From NCBI RefSeq assembly GCF_947500125.1, contig NZ_CANMRA010000009.1, forward strand, positions 1 through 64,000: 64,000 bases of DNA, read 5' to 3'. Shown piece after piece: positions 24,471 to 33,407 of this stretch. A program made the translations under genes and the position numbers. Source of the DNA: an uncultured Kocuria sp. (GTDB taxonomy: Bacteria > Actinomycetota > Actinomycetes > Actinomycetales > Micrococcaceae). The notes under the pieces are model-generated. The model worked only from the letters and a program-made list of their open reading frames with translations, had not been told where the DNA came from and did no database searches. Every line of letters starts with the position of its first letter. The first letter of the stretch is position 1.

Positions 24471-25967
24471 TCAGGACCGGGGAACATCGGAGGGCTTGGC
24501 GACCTGGTAGATCGCTCCGGTGGAGACGTCCTCCTCGAGGTCTTCGAGGGAGCGGTTCCGGGTCTCGGGGACCTGGGTGATGACGAAGATCAGGGCGACC
24601 ACGCCGATGCCCGCGAAGAGGAAGAACGTGCCCGAGATCCCGACCGTGCCCACCAGGGTCGGGAAGTACAGGGCCAGGAAACCGTTCATGGTCCAGCCGA
24701 AGAACACCGAGATGCCGATGCCCAGTCCACGCATGTGCAGCGGGAAGATCTCTGCGAGCCACACCCAGACGGCGACGTTCAGGAACGTCTGCATCGAGAG
24801 CACGAAGGCGACCACGAGGATCAGGATCACGATCGGGCGGGCCGGGTGGCCTTCGGGAAGCAGGTTGCCGGCGATCCCGATCAGCACGTGGCACGTGGTG
24901 GTGAGGCTCAGACCGATGATGAAGGTCTTGCGCCGGTCGAGCCGGTCCATGTTGTACAGGGCGATGATGCCACCGATCACGGCCACGACACCGAAGGCGA
25001 TGTTGGCCAGCACGGCCTGCTGCTCGGTCATCCCGGACTCCTCCAGGATGCGGGTGCCGTAGTACATGACGGAATTGATGCCGGTCAGCTGCTGGGTCAT
25101 GGACACCCCGATGCCGATCAGGATGATCCGTCTCAGCCATCTGTTCGTCAGGACCGCTTTCAGCCCGACCTGGTGCGCCTCGACTTCCATGACCGCGATG
25201 CGCTCGATCTCCTGCAGCTCGGCCTTCGCGCGATCGGCCGGGCGGACCGTCTCCAGTACCGCCAGGGCGTCGTCGTACCGGCCCTTCTCGGTGAGCCAGC
25301 GCGGGGATTCGGGCATGCGCAGCATCCCGATGAACAGGGCGATCGCCGGCACTGCCGAGACGGCGAACATGATGCGCCACACCCCGTCCACGACGTCGCC
25401 GAGCGTGACGGCGATGATCGCGTTCATGACGAACGCGGAGAGCTGTCCGAACACGATCGCCAGCTCGTTGCGACCCGTGATCGACCCGCGAATCTCATAG
25501 GGCGCCAGCTCGGCCAGATACACCGGCACCACCGTGGAGGCCCCGCCGACGGCGAGGCCGATCATGATCCGCCCGCAGACCAGGACCGTGAACCCCGTCA
25601 AGGAGAACGTTCCCGGCTCCGGAGACGCCGGGGAGAAGACCACCAGCGCGGTGCCTAAGAAGAACAGCACCGCCAGCAGGATGATCGTCCTGCGCCGGCC
25701 CCAGGCGTCCGAGACCCGACCCCAGATCAGGGCCCCGACGGCGGCGGCGAAGATGAGCGAACTGACCACCACGCCCAGCTGGATCAGGTTCAACCCCAGA
25801 TCCACGGCCATGGGCCCCTCGGCCCCGTTCGTCACACCCGTGTCGTAGCCGAACAGCAGCCCGCCGAGGCAGGCCACGACCGAGATCAGTCCGAGCCGCT
25901 TCCGATGCGGCCCATTGGTCAACGGCGGGAGGGCGACCCGACCGTCATGCGCAGTGTTGTGAGACAT
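24471..25967 (-). CDS. MFS transporter, sugar porter family
   Basis: 498-residue 12-helix transporter. Sugar-porter signatures: GGLLFGYDTGVTNG in helix 1, GRVSDAWGRRRT in the loop 2-3, PESPRWLTEKGR at the start of the central loop, QQLTGINSVMYYGTRI in helix 7 and the late PETRNRSLEDLEED. It resembles actinobacterial inositol/sugar:proton symporters (IolT type); the substrate is inferred only from the neighbouring iolG-like operon. The ATG at 25967 has AAGGAAG 6 bases upstream. It is transcribed toward the hydrolase gene. Confidence 0.93.
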   Translation of the reverse strand: MSHNTAHDGRVALPPLTNGPHRKRLGLISVVACLGGLLFGYDTGVTNGAEGPMAVDLGLNLIQLGVVVSSLIFAAAVGALIWGRVSDAWGRRRTIILLAVLFFLGTALVVFSPASPEPGTFSLTGFTVLVCGRIMIGLAVGGASTVVPVYLAELAPYEIRGSITGRNELAIVFGQLSAFVMNAIIAVTLGDVVDGVWRIMFAVSAVPAIALFIGMLRMPESPRWLTEKGRYDDALAVLETVRPADRAKAELQEIERIAVMEVEAHQVGLKAVLTNRWLRRIILIGIGVSMTQQLTGINSVMYYGTRILEESGMTEQQAVLANIAFGVVAVIGGIIALYNMDRLDRRKTFIIGLSLTTTCHVLIGIAGNLLPEGHPARPIVILILVVAFVLSMQTFLNVAVWVWLAEIFPLHMRGLGIGISVFFGWTMNGFLALYFPTLVGTVGISGTFFLFAGIGVVALIFVITQVPETRNRSLEDLEEDVSTGAIYQVAKPSDVPRS

Positions 25968-26203
25968 GGAACTTCCTTTGTTGGTGACCTGATGAAGCAT
26001 GTGTGGATCGCGGACAGCGCCCATCCGATGACGGGTGGTTCGTGATCTTGGATTCGTGATGCCACCGAAGAGGCGGGACGCTGCAGCGGTGCTGCGGCGC
26101 GTGCAGGTGGAGCGCGGTTGGCTCGTCCAGGTCAACAGGCAGTGACTCCGGTTGGTTGCCACCTCCAGGGCGCGCGGCGACCGTCGAGGACCCTCTGCTG
26201 CGA

Positions 26204-26494
26204 CTACTGCGACGTGGAGTGCTCAGGAGGGCGCGCCCAGTGGTGGGGCGCGGTGACGTGCGTGCCGACCCATGGCGTGCGTACTACCAGGCCGGCCTCG
26301 ACCAGGTGGTTCAGGGCGCTGCGCACGGTGACGCGGGCGATGCGCAACCGGGATGCGAGCTCGAGCTCGTTGTCCAGTTTGGTGCCCGGCGCCAGAGCCC
26401 CGCTGTGGATAGCGCCCTCCAGGACGAGAGCGAGTTGGTGATAGAGCGGGACAGGGGAGTTCTTGTCGATCGACAGGGCCAAGGTCGCGCTCAT
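26204..26494 (-). CDS. GntR-family DNA-binding domain protein, lacking an effector domain
   Basis: 96-residue protein containing only a GntR winged helix (SPVPLYHQLALVLEGAIHSG, LDNELELASRLRIARVTVRSALNHLVEAGLVVRTPWVGTHV). Full GntR regulators have another ~150 residues for ligand binding; here a TAG follows shortly after the wing and no continuation is visible in other frames. The ATG at 26494 follows GGGAGACCCTC. It is divergent from the iolG-like operon, with a 20-bp palindrome at 26632-26651 between them. It may be a functional mini-repressor or a decayed gene. Confidence 0.75.
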   Translation of the reverse strand: MSATLALSIDKNSPVPLYHQLALVLEGAIHSGALAPGTKLDNELELASRLRIARVTVRSALNHLVEAGLVVRTPWVGTHVTAPHHWARPPEHSTSQ

Positions 26495-26631
26495 GAGGGT
26501 CTCCCGAAAGGTGCGTGCGGCGGGGCGGTCTGGGAACACGTCGTGCGGTCACGGCTTTCGCCTTCCACAGCAGGGGCGGCTGCGCCGCGGTGCTCTGCTT
26601 CGACTCGCCCTCTGCCTACGTGTTGTCGATC

Positions 26632-26651
26632 ACACTAATACGTACTAGTGT
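26632..26651. promoter_or_regulatory. 20-bp palindromic operator before the iolG-like operon
   Basis: ACACTAATACGTACTAGTGT is symmetric in 9 of 10 base pairs around a central CG. The central CG suits LacI-family proteins (one is encoded third in the operon); binding by the GntR-type protein next door is the alternative. Confidence 0.6.
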
Positions 26652-26739
26652 TTCTGCCAAGAGCTTGTCAGGACACATCGCAACAGCAGGTCTTGAACAA
26701 CCTCTTCCGCCCTCCAGTCCTCTTCCGAAGGAGAACCCC

Positions 26740-27768
26740 TTGTCCGAGCCCCGTACCCTGAACATCGGTCTGATCGGCGCCGGCCGGATCGGCTCCAGCC
26801 ACGCCGAGCTGATCACCCGCACCGTGCCCAACGCCCAGCTGGTCGCGATCGCCGACCCGGTCGAGGGCGCCGCGGCGCGACTGGCGGAGGCCTTGCACGT
26901 GCCTGCCGCGTACACCGACATCGCCGAGCTGCTGGCCGACCCGGGAGTGGAGGCGGTGGTGATCACCGCACCGGCCCGCTTCCACGCGGGGCTGGTGGAG
27001 CAGGTCGCAGCCGCCGGCAAGGCCATCTTCTGCGAGAAACCGGCCGGAATGACCTTGGAGGAGATCGACCGGCTCCACCAGGCCGTCGAGAACCACGGAG
27101 TGCTGTTCCGGATCGGATTCAACCGCCGCTTCGCCGACGGCTTCCCGCAGGCCCGAGCCATGATCGACGCCGGTCGCATCGGCACCCCGCAGCTGCTGCG
27201 CTCGACCACCCGGGACCCGGGGCTGGCGAACCCGGCCGCGGTGGCCCCGTGGACGATCTTCCTCGAGACGCTGATCCACGACTTCGACACACTGAACTTC
27301 CTCAACCCCGGTGCCCGGGCCGTGCAGGTCTACGCCGCGGCCGACGCCCTGGTGGCCCCGGACTACCGGGACGCCGGGCTGCTGGACACCGCCGTGGTCA
27401 CCATCCGCTACGACAACGGGGCGATCGCCACCGCCGAGGCCAGCTTCTCGGCCGCCTACGGCTACGACACCCGGGCCGAGGCCTTCGGCTCCGCCGGCAT
27501 GGTCACCGCGGGTGAGCTGGCGGCCTCGAGCCTGCGCTACTACGGGCCCGAGGGCATCGCCGCCGACACCGTGCGTGCCGACACCCAGTCCATGCGCACC
27601 GCCTACACCGGGGAGTTGCAGGCCTTCACTGACACCGCTCTCGGGCACCTCTCGCAGGGCCCCGGGGTCGAAGCCGCCCGCGACGCGCTGCGCATCGCCC
27701 TGGGCTGCATCGAGTCCTGCCGCACCGGTGGACCGGTGGCCCTGGATCTGGTGGGAGCCACCCGATGA
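26740..27768 (+). CDS. Gfo/Idh/MocA-family oxidoreductase (inositol 2-dehydrogenase-like)
   Basis: 342-residue NAD(P)-dependent sugar/polyol oxidoreductase. The Rossmann motif GLIGAGRIGSSHAE is at residues ~9-22, the conserved CEKPAGM is near 102-108, and the catalytic His region is LIHDFDTLNFL. This pattern is that of IolG-type myo-inositol 2-dehydrogenases, although Gfo/Idh specificity is hard to predict. The TTG at 26740 is chosen since AAGGAG lies 7 bases upstream and the Rossmann fold begins directly. First gene of a three-gene operon with ATGA/GTGA overlaps. Confidence 0.9.
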   Translation: MSEPRTLNIGLIGAGRIGSSHAELITRTVPNAQLVAIADPVEGAAARLAEALHVPAAYTDIAELLADPGVEAVVITAPARFHAGLVEQVAAAGKAIFCEKPAGMTLEEIDRLHQAVENHGVLFRIGFNRRFADGFPQARAMIDAGRIGTPQLLRSTTRDPGLANPAAVAPWTIFLETLIHDFDTLNFLNPGARAVQVYAAADALVAPDYRDAGLLDTAVVTIRYDNGAIATAEASFSAAYGYDTRAEAFGSAGMVTAGELAASSLRYYGPEGIAADTVRADTQSMRTAYTGELQAFTDTALGHLSQGPGVEAARDALRIALGCIESCRTGGPVALDLVGATR

Positions 27769-28553
27769 GCGGGTTCATCCTGGCGGCGAATGCGGAGATG
27801 ATCTTCGGCGACCTGCCGTTCGAGCAGCGGGTGCGGCGCTTGCACGAGGCCGGGTTCGAGGTGGAGATCTGGGACTGGACCGCCAAGGACCTGCCCGCCC
27901 TGGCCGCCACCGGTGCCCGGTTCGGGTCCATGACCGGCTACGTCTCCGGCAGCCTCATCGACCCGGACGGGGCCTCGGAGCTGCTGCGCACCGCCGAGGA
28001 CTCCCTGGCCGCGGCGGAGGTCATCGACTGCCCGCGGCTCAACGTCCACGGCACCGGCCTGGACCCGAAGGGACTGCCGGTGGTCCCGCACGAGGTCGTG
28101 ACCGGGGCGGACTGGCTGGCCGCGGTGCGCACCCTGGAGCGATTGGCCGCCCTGGGGGAACGCCACGGCCGGGTCTTCACCTTGGAGAACCTCAACACCG
28201 CCGTGGATCACCCCGGGGTGCCCTTCGGCCGGGCCGAGGACACCCTGGCCCTGGTCGCGGCCGTGGACAGCCCGCACCTGCGGCTCAACCTCGACCTCTA
28301 CCACGCCCAGATCGGGGAGGGGAACCTGGTGGAGCTGTGCGCCCGGGCTCTTGCGTATATTGGGGAGATCCAAGTGGCAGACGTTCCCGGACGGTGCGAG
28401 CCCGGCACCGGGGAGATCCACTACCCCCGGGTCGCCGCCGCCCTGGCCGAGACCGGATACGAAGGAGTGATCGCGATGGAGGCCTTCGCCGCCACCGACC
28501 CCGAGGTGGCCCTGGCCCGATTCCGGGACGCCTTCACCCTCTCCTCCGCGTGA
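27765..28553 (+). CDS. TIM-barrel sugar isomerase, hydroxypyruvate isomerase-like
   Basis: 262-residue xylose-isomerase-like TIM barrel of the Hyi branch. It has LAANAEMIFGDLPFEQRVRR at the N-terminus, the metal-ligand Glu in FTLENLN, LNLDLYHAQIGEG, and the DVPGRCEPGTGEIHY segment with His and Glu ligands, ending YEGVIAMEAF. Family members interconvert hydroxypyruvate and tartronate semialdehyde or related keto sugars. It overlaps the iolG-like gene by ATGA and the LacI gene by GTGA, so the three are translationally coupled. Confidence 0.88.
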   Translation: MSGFILAANAEMIFGDLPFEQRVRRLHEAGFEVEIWDWTAKDLPALAATGARFGSMTGYVSGSLIDPDGASELLRTAEDSLAAAEVIDCPRLNVHGTGLDPKGLPVVPHEVVTGADWLAAVRTLERLAALGERHGRVFTLENLNTAVDHPGVPFGRAEDTLALVAAVDSPHLRLNLDLYHAQIGEGNLVELCARALAYIGEIQVADVPGRCEPGTGEIHYPRVAAALAETGYEGVIAMEAFAATDPEVALARFRDAFTLSSA

Positions 28554-29602
28554 CCCCGGACGCCCCGGGCCGGGAGGCCCCCGGTCATTCGTCCCGACGC
28601 CGCGTCACCATGCGCGACGTCGCGCGAGTGGCCGGGGTGTCCCAGCCGCTGGTCTCGATCGTCTTCCGCGACGTTCCCGGCGCCAGTGAGGAGACCCGCG
28701 CCCACGTGCTGGCCGTGGCCGCCGAGCTGGGCTACCGCCGTGACGAACGGGCCCGTCTGCTGCGCCAGGGACACTCCCGGCTGTTGGGCGTGGCCTTCGA
28801 GCCGGTGCAGCCCTTCCACGGGGAGATCCTCGACGGTCTCCACACCGCCGCCCAGGAGCGGGGCTACGACGTGGTTCTCTCGGCCGTCACGCCTCACCGG
28901 GCCGAGGACGCCGCCCTCGATGCCCTCCTGCGTGACCGGTGCGAGGCCCTGATCCTGCTGGGCAGCGCCCTGCCACAGACCCGTCTCGAGCAGATCAGTC
29001 TGACCCTGCCGGTCGTCTCGGTCACCCGGGCCTTCGATGCGCAGGCCTTCGACAGCGTGGCCGCCGACGACCACCGCGGCGCGGTCCTGGCCGTGGAGCA
29101 CCTTCTCGACCTGGGGCACCGGCGGATCGCCTACATCGACGCCGACCGCGAAGCCGGCGGGGCCCGGCGCCGGACCGGCTACCAGGAGGCCATGACCGCC
29201 GCGGGCCTCGGCGACCTGATCGTCCCCGGTGGCGCCTCGGAGGCCGAAGGCGCCGCCGCCATCACCGGACTCCTGGACCGCGACCCCGCACCGACCGCCG
29301 TCATGGCCTTCAACGACCGCTGCGCCGTCGGGGTGATCAGCCAGGCCCGCGTCCTGGGCCGGTGCGTGCCCGAGGACCTGTCCGTGGTCGGCTTCGACAA
29401 CTCCGAGCAGGCGTCCCTCCCCTACATCGACCTCACCACCCTGGCCCAGGACCCCCGCCAGCTCGCCCGCACCGCCGTGGACCTGGCGCTGCGCCGCCTG
29501 GATGCCGCGGCCGAGGACTCCGCCGTGCCCGGCGAGCACGTGGTGCTCCCCGCCCAGCTGGTCACCCGCACCAGCACCGCCCCCGTCGCCGTCAGCCTGT
29601 AA
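28550..29602 (+). CDS. LacI-family transcriptional regulator
   Basis: 350-residue repressor-type protein. The HTH is at residues ~18-40 (TMRDVARVAGVSQPLVSIVF), the hinge helix ends RARLLRQGHSRLLG, and a periplasmic-binding-protein-like sensor fills the rest (VVSVTRAFDAQAFDSVAADD, AVMAFNDRCAVGVI, SVVGFDNSEQASLPYIDLTT). GTG at 28550 overlaps the stop of the hyi-like gene (GTGA). As the last gene of the operon it probably autoregulates through the palindrome at 26632. Confidence 0.92.
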   Translation: MTPDAPGREAPGHSSRRRVTMRDVARVAGVSQPLVSIVFRDVPGASEETRAHVLAVAAELGYRRDERARLLRQGHSRLLGVAFEPVQPFHGEILDGLHTAAQERGYDVVLSAVTPHRAEDAALDALLRDRCEALILLGSALPQTRLEQISLTLPVVSVTRAFDAQAFDSVAADDHRGAVLAVEHLLDLGHRRIAYIDADREAGGARRRTGYQEAMTAAGLGDLIVPGGASEAEGAAAITGLLDRDPAPTAVMAFNDRCAVGVISQARVLGRCVPEDLSVVGFDNSEQASLPYIDLTTLAQDPRQLARTAVDLALRRLDAAAEDSAVPGEHVVLPAQLVTRTSTAPVAVSL

Positions 29603-29761
29603 TGGGCCATATGCCACGCGCGGACGAGCGGGGCTCCCCGTCCACCGGTCGTGCGGAGGTCTTGGCCGCCCGGATCGCTCCGCCGGCCGTCTTCGGGATC
29701 CGGGGGCTGTGTCGTGCGTGCTGATTCGTCCTCAGCGGCACACCTCATGATGGAAAGAGCT

Positions 29762-29983
29762 TCAGAGGGGACGCCACCAGATCTCGTACTCGGAGGCGTC
29801 CAGAAGCTTTCGTTCCTTCAATGCGCCGTGCCGGATGCACAGGAAGCCGTGCTGGAAATCGACGGACTCGACTTCACCGTCATAGATCGTCTGACCGTCC
29901 TGGAGGCGGGCTTGGACGAAGTCACCGAGGCATAAGGACACCACGTCGGTGACCCTTTTCATCGACTCCTGAGCATCTGACAT
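29762..29983 (-). CDS. Small hypothetical protein (73 aa)
   Basis: 73-residue acidic protein (MSDAQESMKRVTDV...). Its centre looks like a small beta-barrel (GDFVQARLQDGQTIYDGEVE, then HGFLCIRHG), as in SH3/LSm-type folds, and it ends EYEIWWRPL. No family is recognised. The ATG at 29983 follows GAGGAGCTCGAAC, a good SD, which rules out the ATG five codons upstream. Isolated on the minus strand between the LacI gene and the polyol genes. Confidence 0.55.
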   Translation of the reverse strand: MSDAQESMKRVTDVVSLCLGDFVQARLQDGQTIYDGEVESVDFQHGFLCIRHGALKERKLLDASEYEIWWRPL

Positions 29984-30428
29984 GTTCGAGCTCCTCATGC
30001 GCTGAGCAACGGAGGGAAGCGGTCTTGCGGACTCCTCCGGTAGAGCTGACGACGAATGTCCGGCGTGGTCCCTGCGCTGACATGGACGCCGGGATGGAGT
30101 CAGGGCCCTGACCGTCGCGCCTGGGGCGTGGGTTGTTGCCCGTCAGCGCCTGGGGAACTGGTGACGGACGGAGCTCTGCAGCGACCGACCCCACGCCCCC
30201 CGAGGGCCCTGTCCTCCCACTTGTCACCGGAGGGTCTGTCTTGTTCTGGATGTGTGGAGCTTCGCCGGCTGTGGGTGCTCCGAACCTCCCCCTGCGGCCC
30301 GGCATGGCTTCGCCGCCGACCTTCGAGCGGAGTCTGCATAACATTTGAGCAAACGGAATATCACATGTGATAAGTTCTGGTGCGGGCGCAGGGTATGACC
30401 TGCGTCACCTTCGAGCCAGGAGAGTGCC
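29984..30428. other. Long intergenic region before the mannitol-type dehydrogenase
   Basis: No frame in this 445-base region resembles a protein I know, and the open frames are short and Arg/Pro-rich. The right end carries operator-like sequence (CATTTGAGC at 30342 and the palindrome at 30359) and the dehydrogenase promoter. Confidence 0.5.
30359..30372. promoter_or_regulatory. Palindromic operator of the polyol dehydrogenase gene
   Basis: TATCACATGTGATA is a perfect 14-bp palindrome 57 bases before the start codon. Its TCACATGTGA core resembles CTCACATATGAG and CTCATCTGAG at the two other promoters of the polyol regulon. Confidence 0.65.
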
Positions 30429-31958
30429 GTGCCGAACAATGCCCCGATCCCCGAAGTTCTGCCCTTGTCGGCGTCTGTTCTGCCGCGCCTGGCGCTGCCG
30501 ACGCCCGGCTACGATCGTTCGGCCGTGAGGGTCGGCATCGTGCACGTCGGCGTCGGTGGGTTCCACCGCGCCCATCAGGCGATGTACCTGGACCGGCTGA
30601 TGAACGAGGGGCAGGCCCTGGACTGGGGCATCTGCGGCATGGGGGTGCTCCCCGGTGATGTGCGCATGCGCGACGCCCTGGCCTCCCAGGATCACTACTA
30701 CACCCTGGTGGTCAAGCACTCGGACGGTTCCACGGACGCGCGGGTCATCGGCTCGATCGTGGACTTCGTGCACGCCCCGGACGACCCCGAGGCCGCGGTG
30801 GAGCGCCTGGCTGATCCGGCGGTGCGCATCGTCTCGCTGACCATCACCGAGGGCGGCTACAACTTCAACCAGGCCACGGGTGCGTTCGACCCGGCGCACC
30901 CGGACGTGGCCCACGATCTCGCCGCCGCCGCCCTCGGTCGCGGCGAGTCGGCCGCGGGTCCGCGTTCCGTGTTCGGTTTGGTGGTGGAGGCGCTGGACCG
31001 TCGCCGGGCCCGGGGCACCGCACCTTTCACGGTCATGTCCTGCGACAACATCCAGGGCAACGGGGACGTGGCCCGCCGCCAGTTCACGGCCTACGCTTCC
31101 CTGCGCGATCCGGAGCTGGGGGCCTGGGTGGAGAGCAACGTCCCGTTCCCCAACAGCATGGTCGACCGCATCACCCCGGTCACCGCCGAGGAGGACCGGC
31201 AGCACCTGGCCGAGACCTACGGCGTGCTGGATCAGTGGCCGGTGGTCTGCGAACCGTTCACCCAGTGGGTGCTCGAGGACCATTTCGTGGGCGGCGCGGC
31301 GGGCCGGCCGCCGTTCGAGGAGGTGGGCGTGCAGCTCGTGGCGGACGTGGAGCCCTATGAGCTCATGAAGCTGCGTCTGCTCAATGCGAGCCATCAGGCG
31401 TTGTGCTACCCGGGTTTCCTCGCCGGCTATCGCTACGCCCACGAGGTGTGCTCGGATCCGCTGTTCGTGGCGTACCTGCTGGCCTACATGGACCGGGAGG
31501 CCACCCCCACGCTGCAGCCGGTGCCTGGCATCGACCTGGAGGCCTACAAAGCCACGCTGATCGAACGATTCGCCAATCCGGCGGTGCGGGACACCCTGGC
31601 GCGCCTGTGTGCGGAGTCCTCGGACCGGATCCCCAAGTGGCTGGTGCCGGTGATCCAGGAGAACCTCGCCGCGGGCCGGCCGGTGGACTTCTCCGCCACG
31701 ATCGTGGCCTCGTGGGCCCGGTACGCCGAGGGTGCGGACGAGCAGGGCGCGCCCATCGAGGTCGTGGACCAGCGCAGGGATCAGGTCATGGCTGCCGCCG
31801 CCGGGCACCTGGCGGGAGACCCGCTGGCCTTCGTACGGAACCCCGACCTGTTCGGGGACCTGGCCGAGCGCCCGGGGTTCACCGAACCGTACCTGCGCGC
31901 CCTGGAGTCCTTCCACGCCCGTGGCGCTCGGGCCACGCTCGAGGACCTGATCGGCTGA
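30429..31958 (+). CDS. Mannitol dehydrogenase-family polyol dehydrogenase
   Basis: 509-residue long-chain, zinc-independent polyol:NAD oxidoreductase. The N-terminal Rossmann part carries RVGIVHVGVGGFHRAHQAMY (residues ~34-53). The catalytic Lys is in FPNSMVDRITP...ELMKLRLLNASHQALCY (K-x-x-x-x-N-x-x-H pattern). Members oxidise mannitol to fructose, D-arabitol to xylulose, or related sugar alcohols. GTG at 30429 follows AGGAGAGTGCC. With xylulokinase next door, D-arabitol or another pentitol is a plausible substrate; mannitol is the alternative. It converges on xylB with a shared hairpin. Confidence 0.93.
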   Translation: MPNNAPIPEVLPLSASVLPRLALPTPGYDRSAVRVGIVHVGVGGFHRAHQAMYLDRLMNEGQALDWGICGMGVLPGDVRMRDALASQDHYYTLVVKHSDGSTDARVIGSIVDFVHAPDDPEAAVERLADPAVRIVSLTITEGGYNFNQATGAFDPAHPDVAHDLAAAALGRGESAAGPRSVFGLVVEALDRRRARGTAPFTVMSCDNIQGNGDVARRQFTAYASLRDPELGAWVESNVPFPNSMVDRITPVTAEEDRQHLAETYGVLDQWPVVCEPFTQWVLEDHFVGGAAGRPPFEEVGVQLVADVEPYELMKLRLLNASHQALCYPGFLAGYRYAHEVCSDPLFVAYLLAYMDREATPTLQPVPGIDLEAYKATLIERFANPAVRDTLARLCAESSDRIPKWLVPVIQENLAAGRPVDFSATIVASWARYAEGADEQGAPIEVVDQRRDQVMAAAAGHLAGDPLAFVRNPDLFGDLAERPGFTEPYLRALESFHARGARATLEDLIG

Positions 31959-31963
31959 TCGGG

Positions 31964-31990
31964 CGCCCCGGGTCCTTGTCGACCGGGGCG
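31964..31990. terminator. Hairpin between the convergent polyol dehydrogenase and xylB
   Basis: CGCCCCGG and CCGGGGCG form an 8-bp stem with an 11-base loop in the 39-base gap between two stop codons. Confidence 0.6.
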
Positions 31991-31997
31991 GCCGGCG

Positions 31998-33407
31998 TCA
32001 GCGGACCAGGCCCTCGCGCAGGCGCCGGTACCGCTGTCGATAGGACTGCACGCCGGCGTCCCCGGTGGGCACGAGCTCGGTCTCGAGCTGGCGCTCCCAC
32101 CCGGGCTGCTCTCCCGTGGCCGCCCACGCGGCTTGCCGTGCGGCGCCCAGGGCCACGTACTCCCGCACCTGCGGCACCTGGACCGGCATCCCCATCGTGT
32201 CGGGCAGCACCGCGCGCAGAGCCGCGGACTTGCTGCCGCCGCCGATCGCCATGATCCGTTCCACCGGCGCCCCCACGGTGCGCAGCACCTCCAGGCAGTC
32301 CGCCAGGGAGTTGGCGATCGACAGCACGGCCGCGCGGGCAAGGTTCTCCGGGGTGAAGGAGGCCCGGGTCAGCCCGTGCAGCTGCCCGGTCGCCTCGGGC
32401 AGGTTGGGGGTGCGCTCACCGTCGAAGTAGGGGAGCATCGTGAGTCCCCCGGCGTCCGTCGGGCCCGACAGGGCCAGTTCCGTGAAGCGGTCCAGATCCA
32501 CCGAGAGCAGCTGCGCGGTGGAGACCAGGACCCGGGCGGCGTTGAGGGTGCACAGCAGGGGCAGGTGGTCGCCGGTGGCGTCGGCGAATCCTGCGGTCAC
32601 ACCAGAGGGATCGACGACCGGGGCCGCGGAGCGGCAGAAGACCGTGCCGGAGGTCCCCACGGACACGACGACGTCGCCGGCCTCCAGCCCCAGCCCGAGA
32701 GCGGCTCCGGCGTTGTCGCCCGAACCGGCCGAGACGGGAACCTTTCGCCCCTCGGCCCCACCCCACGCCGGCAACAGGGTTCCAGCGACATCGCCGGGAC
32801 CAAGGACCTTCGGGAGATGCGGCACGGTGCCGAAGTAGCGTTCGAGCAGGTCCGCCCGGTAGGCCCCGGTGACGGCGCTGAAGTAGCCGGTGCCCGAGGC
32901 GTCGGAGCGATCGGTGACGAAGGCTCCGCTCAGGTGCAGGATCAGCCAGTCGTGGGGCAGCATCACCCGGTGCACCCGGGCGGCAGCCTCGGGGCGGTGC
33001 TCGCGCAGCCAGGCGAGCTTGGTGAGCGTGATCGAGGAGACCGGCAGGACGTTCACCGCCTTCATCCAGCCCTCGACGCCCAGGTCCTGGACCATGCGTG
33101 CCGCCTGGTCGGCGCTGCGGACGTCGTTCCACAGCAGGGCCTCGTGCACGGGCACCCCGTCGCGGTCCACCGCGACCATGCCGTGCTGCTGGGCGGAAAC
33201 CCCCACGCCCAGCACGTCCGTGCGCTCGGCCACACCGGCCTCCGCCCACGCCGTGCGCAGCGCCTCGACCCACACAGAGGGGTCCACGGCGGTCGCGTCG
33301 GGGTGGGGTGCGACCCCGGTGCGCAGGATCTGCCCGGTGTCGATGTCGACCACCAGGACCTTGCAGGACTGTGTTGAGGAGTCCACTCCGATGACGACGC
33401 CGCTCAC
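31998..33407 (-). CDS. xylB: Xylulokinase (FGGY family)
   Basis: 469-residue cytosolic sugar kinase phosphorylating D-xylulose to xylulose 5-phosphate. Residues 1-20 hold the phosphate-binding VIGVDSSTQSCKVLVVD. GVSAQQHGMVAVD carries the substrate-binding Gln-His, SAGSGDNAGAALGLG marks the second domain, and IMAIGGGSKSAALRAVLPD is the C-terminal adenosine motif. The start ATG overlaps the stop of the SorC-type regulator by 4 bases (ATGA), so regulator and kinase form one transcript starting near 34420. Confidence 0.93.
   Translation of the reverse strand: MSGVVIGVDSSTQSCKVLVVDIDTGQILRTGVAPHPDATAVDPSVWVEALRTAWAEAGVAERTDVLGVGVSAQQHGMVAVDRDGVPVHEALLWNDVRSADQAARMVQDLGVEGWMKAVNVLPVSSITLTKLAWLREHRPEAAARVHRVMLPHDWLILHLSGAFVTDRSDASGTGYFSAVTGAYRADLLERYFGTVPHLPKVLGPGDVAGTLLPAWGGAEGRKVPVSAGSGDNAGAALGLGLEAGDVVVSVGTSGTVFCRSAAPVVDPSGVTAGFADATGDHLPLLCTLNAARVLVSTAQLLSVDLDRFTELALSGPTDAGGLTMLPYFDGERTPNLPEATGQLHGLTRASFTPENLARAAVLSIANSLADCLEVLRTVGAPVERIMAIGGGSKSAALRAVLPDTMGMPVQVPQVREYVALGAARQAAWAATGEQPGWERQLETELVPTGDAGVQSYRQRYRRLREGLVR

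Noticed and set aside
29922-30344. 140-codon minus-strand frame before the polyol dehydrogenase
   Set aside because: Low-complexity Arg/Pro/Gly sequence, no SD, overlaps the supported small gene at 29762-29983, and no recognisable domain.
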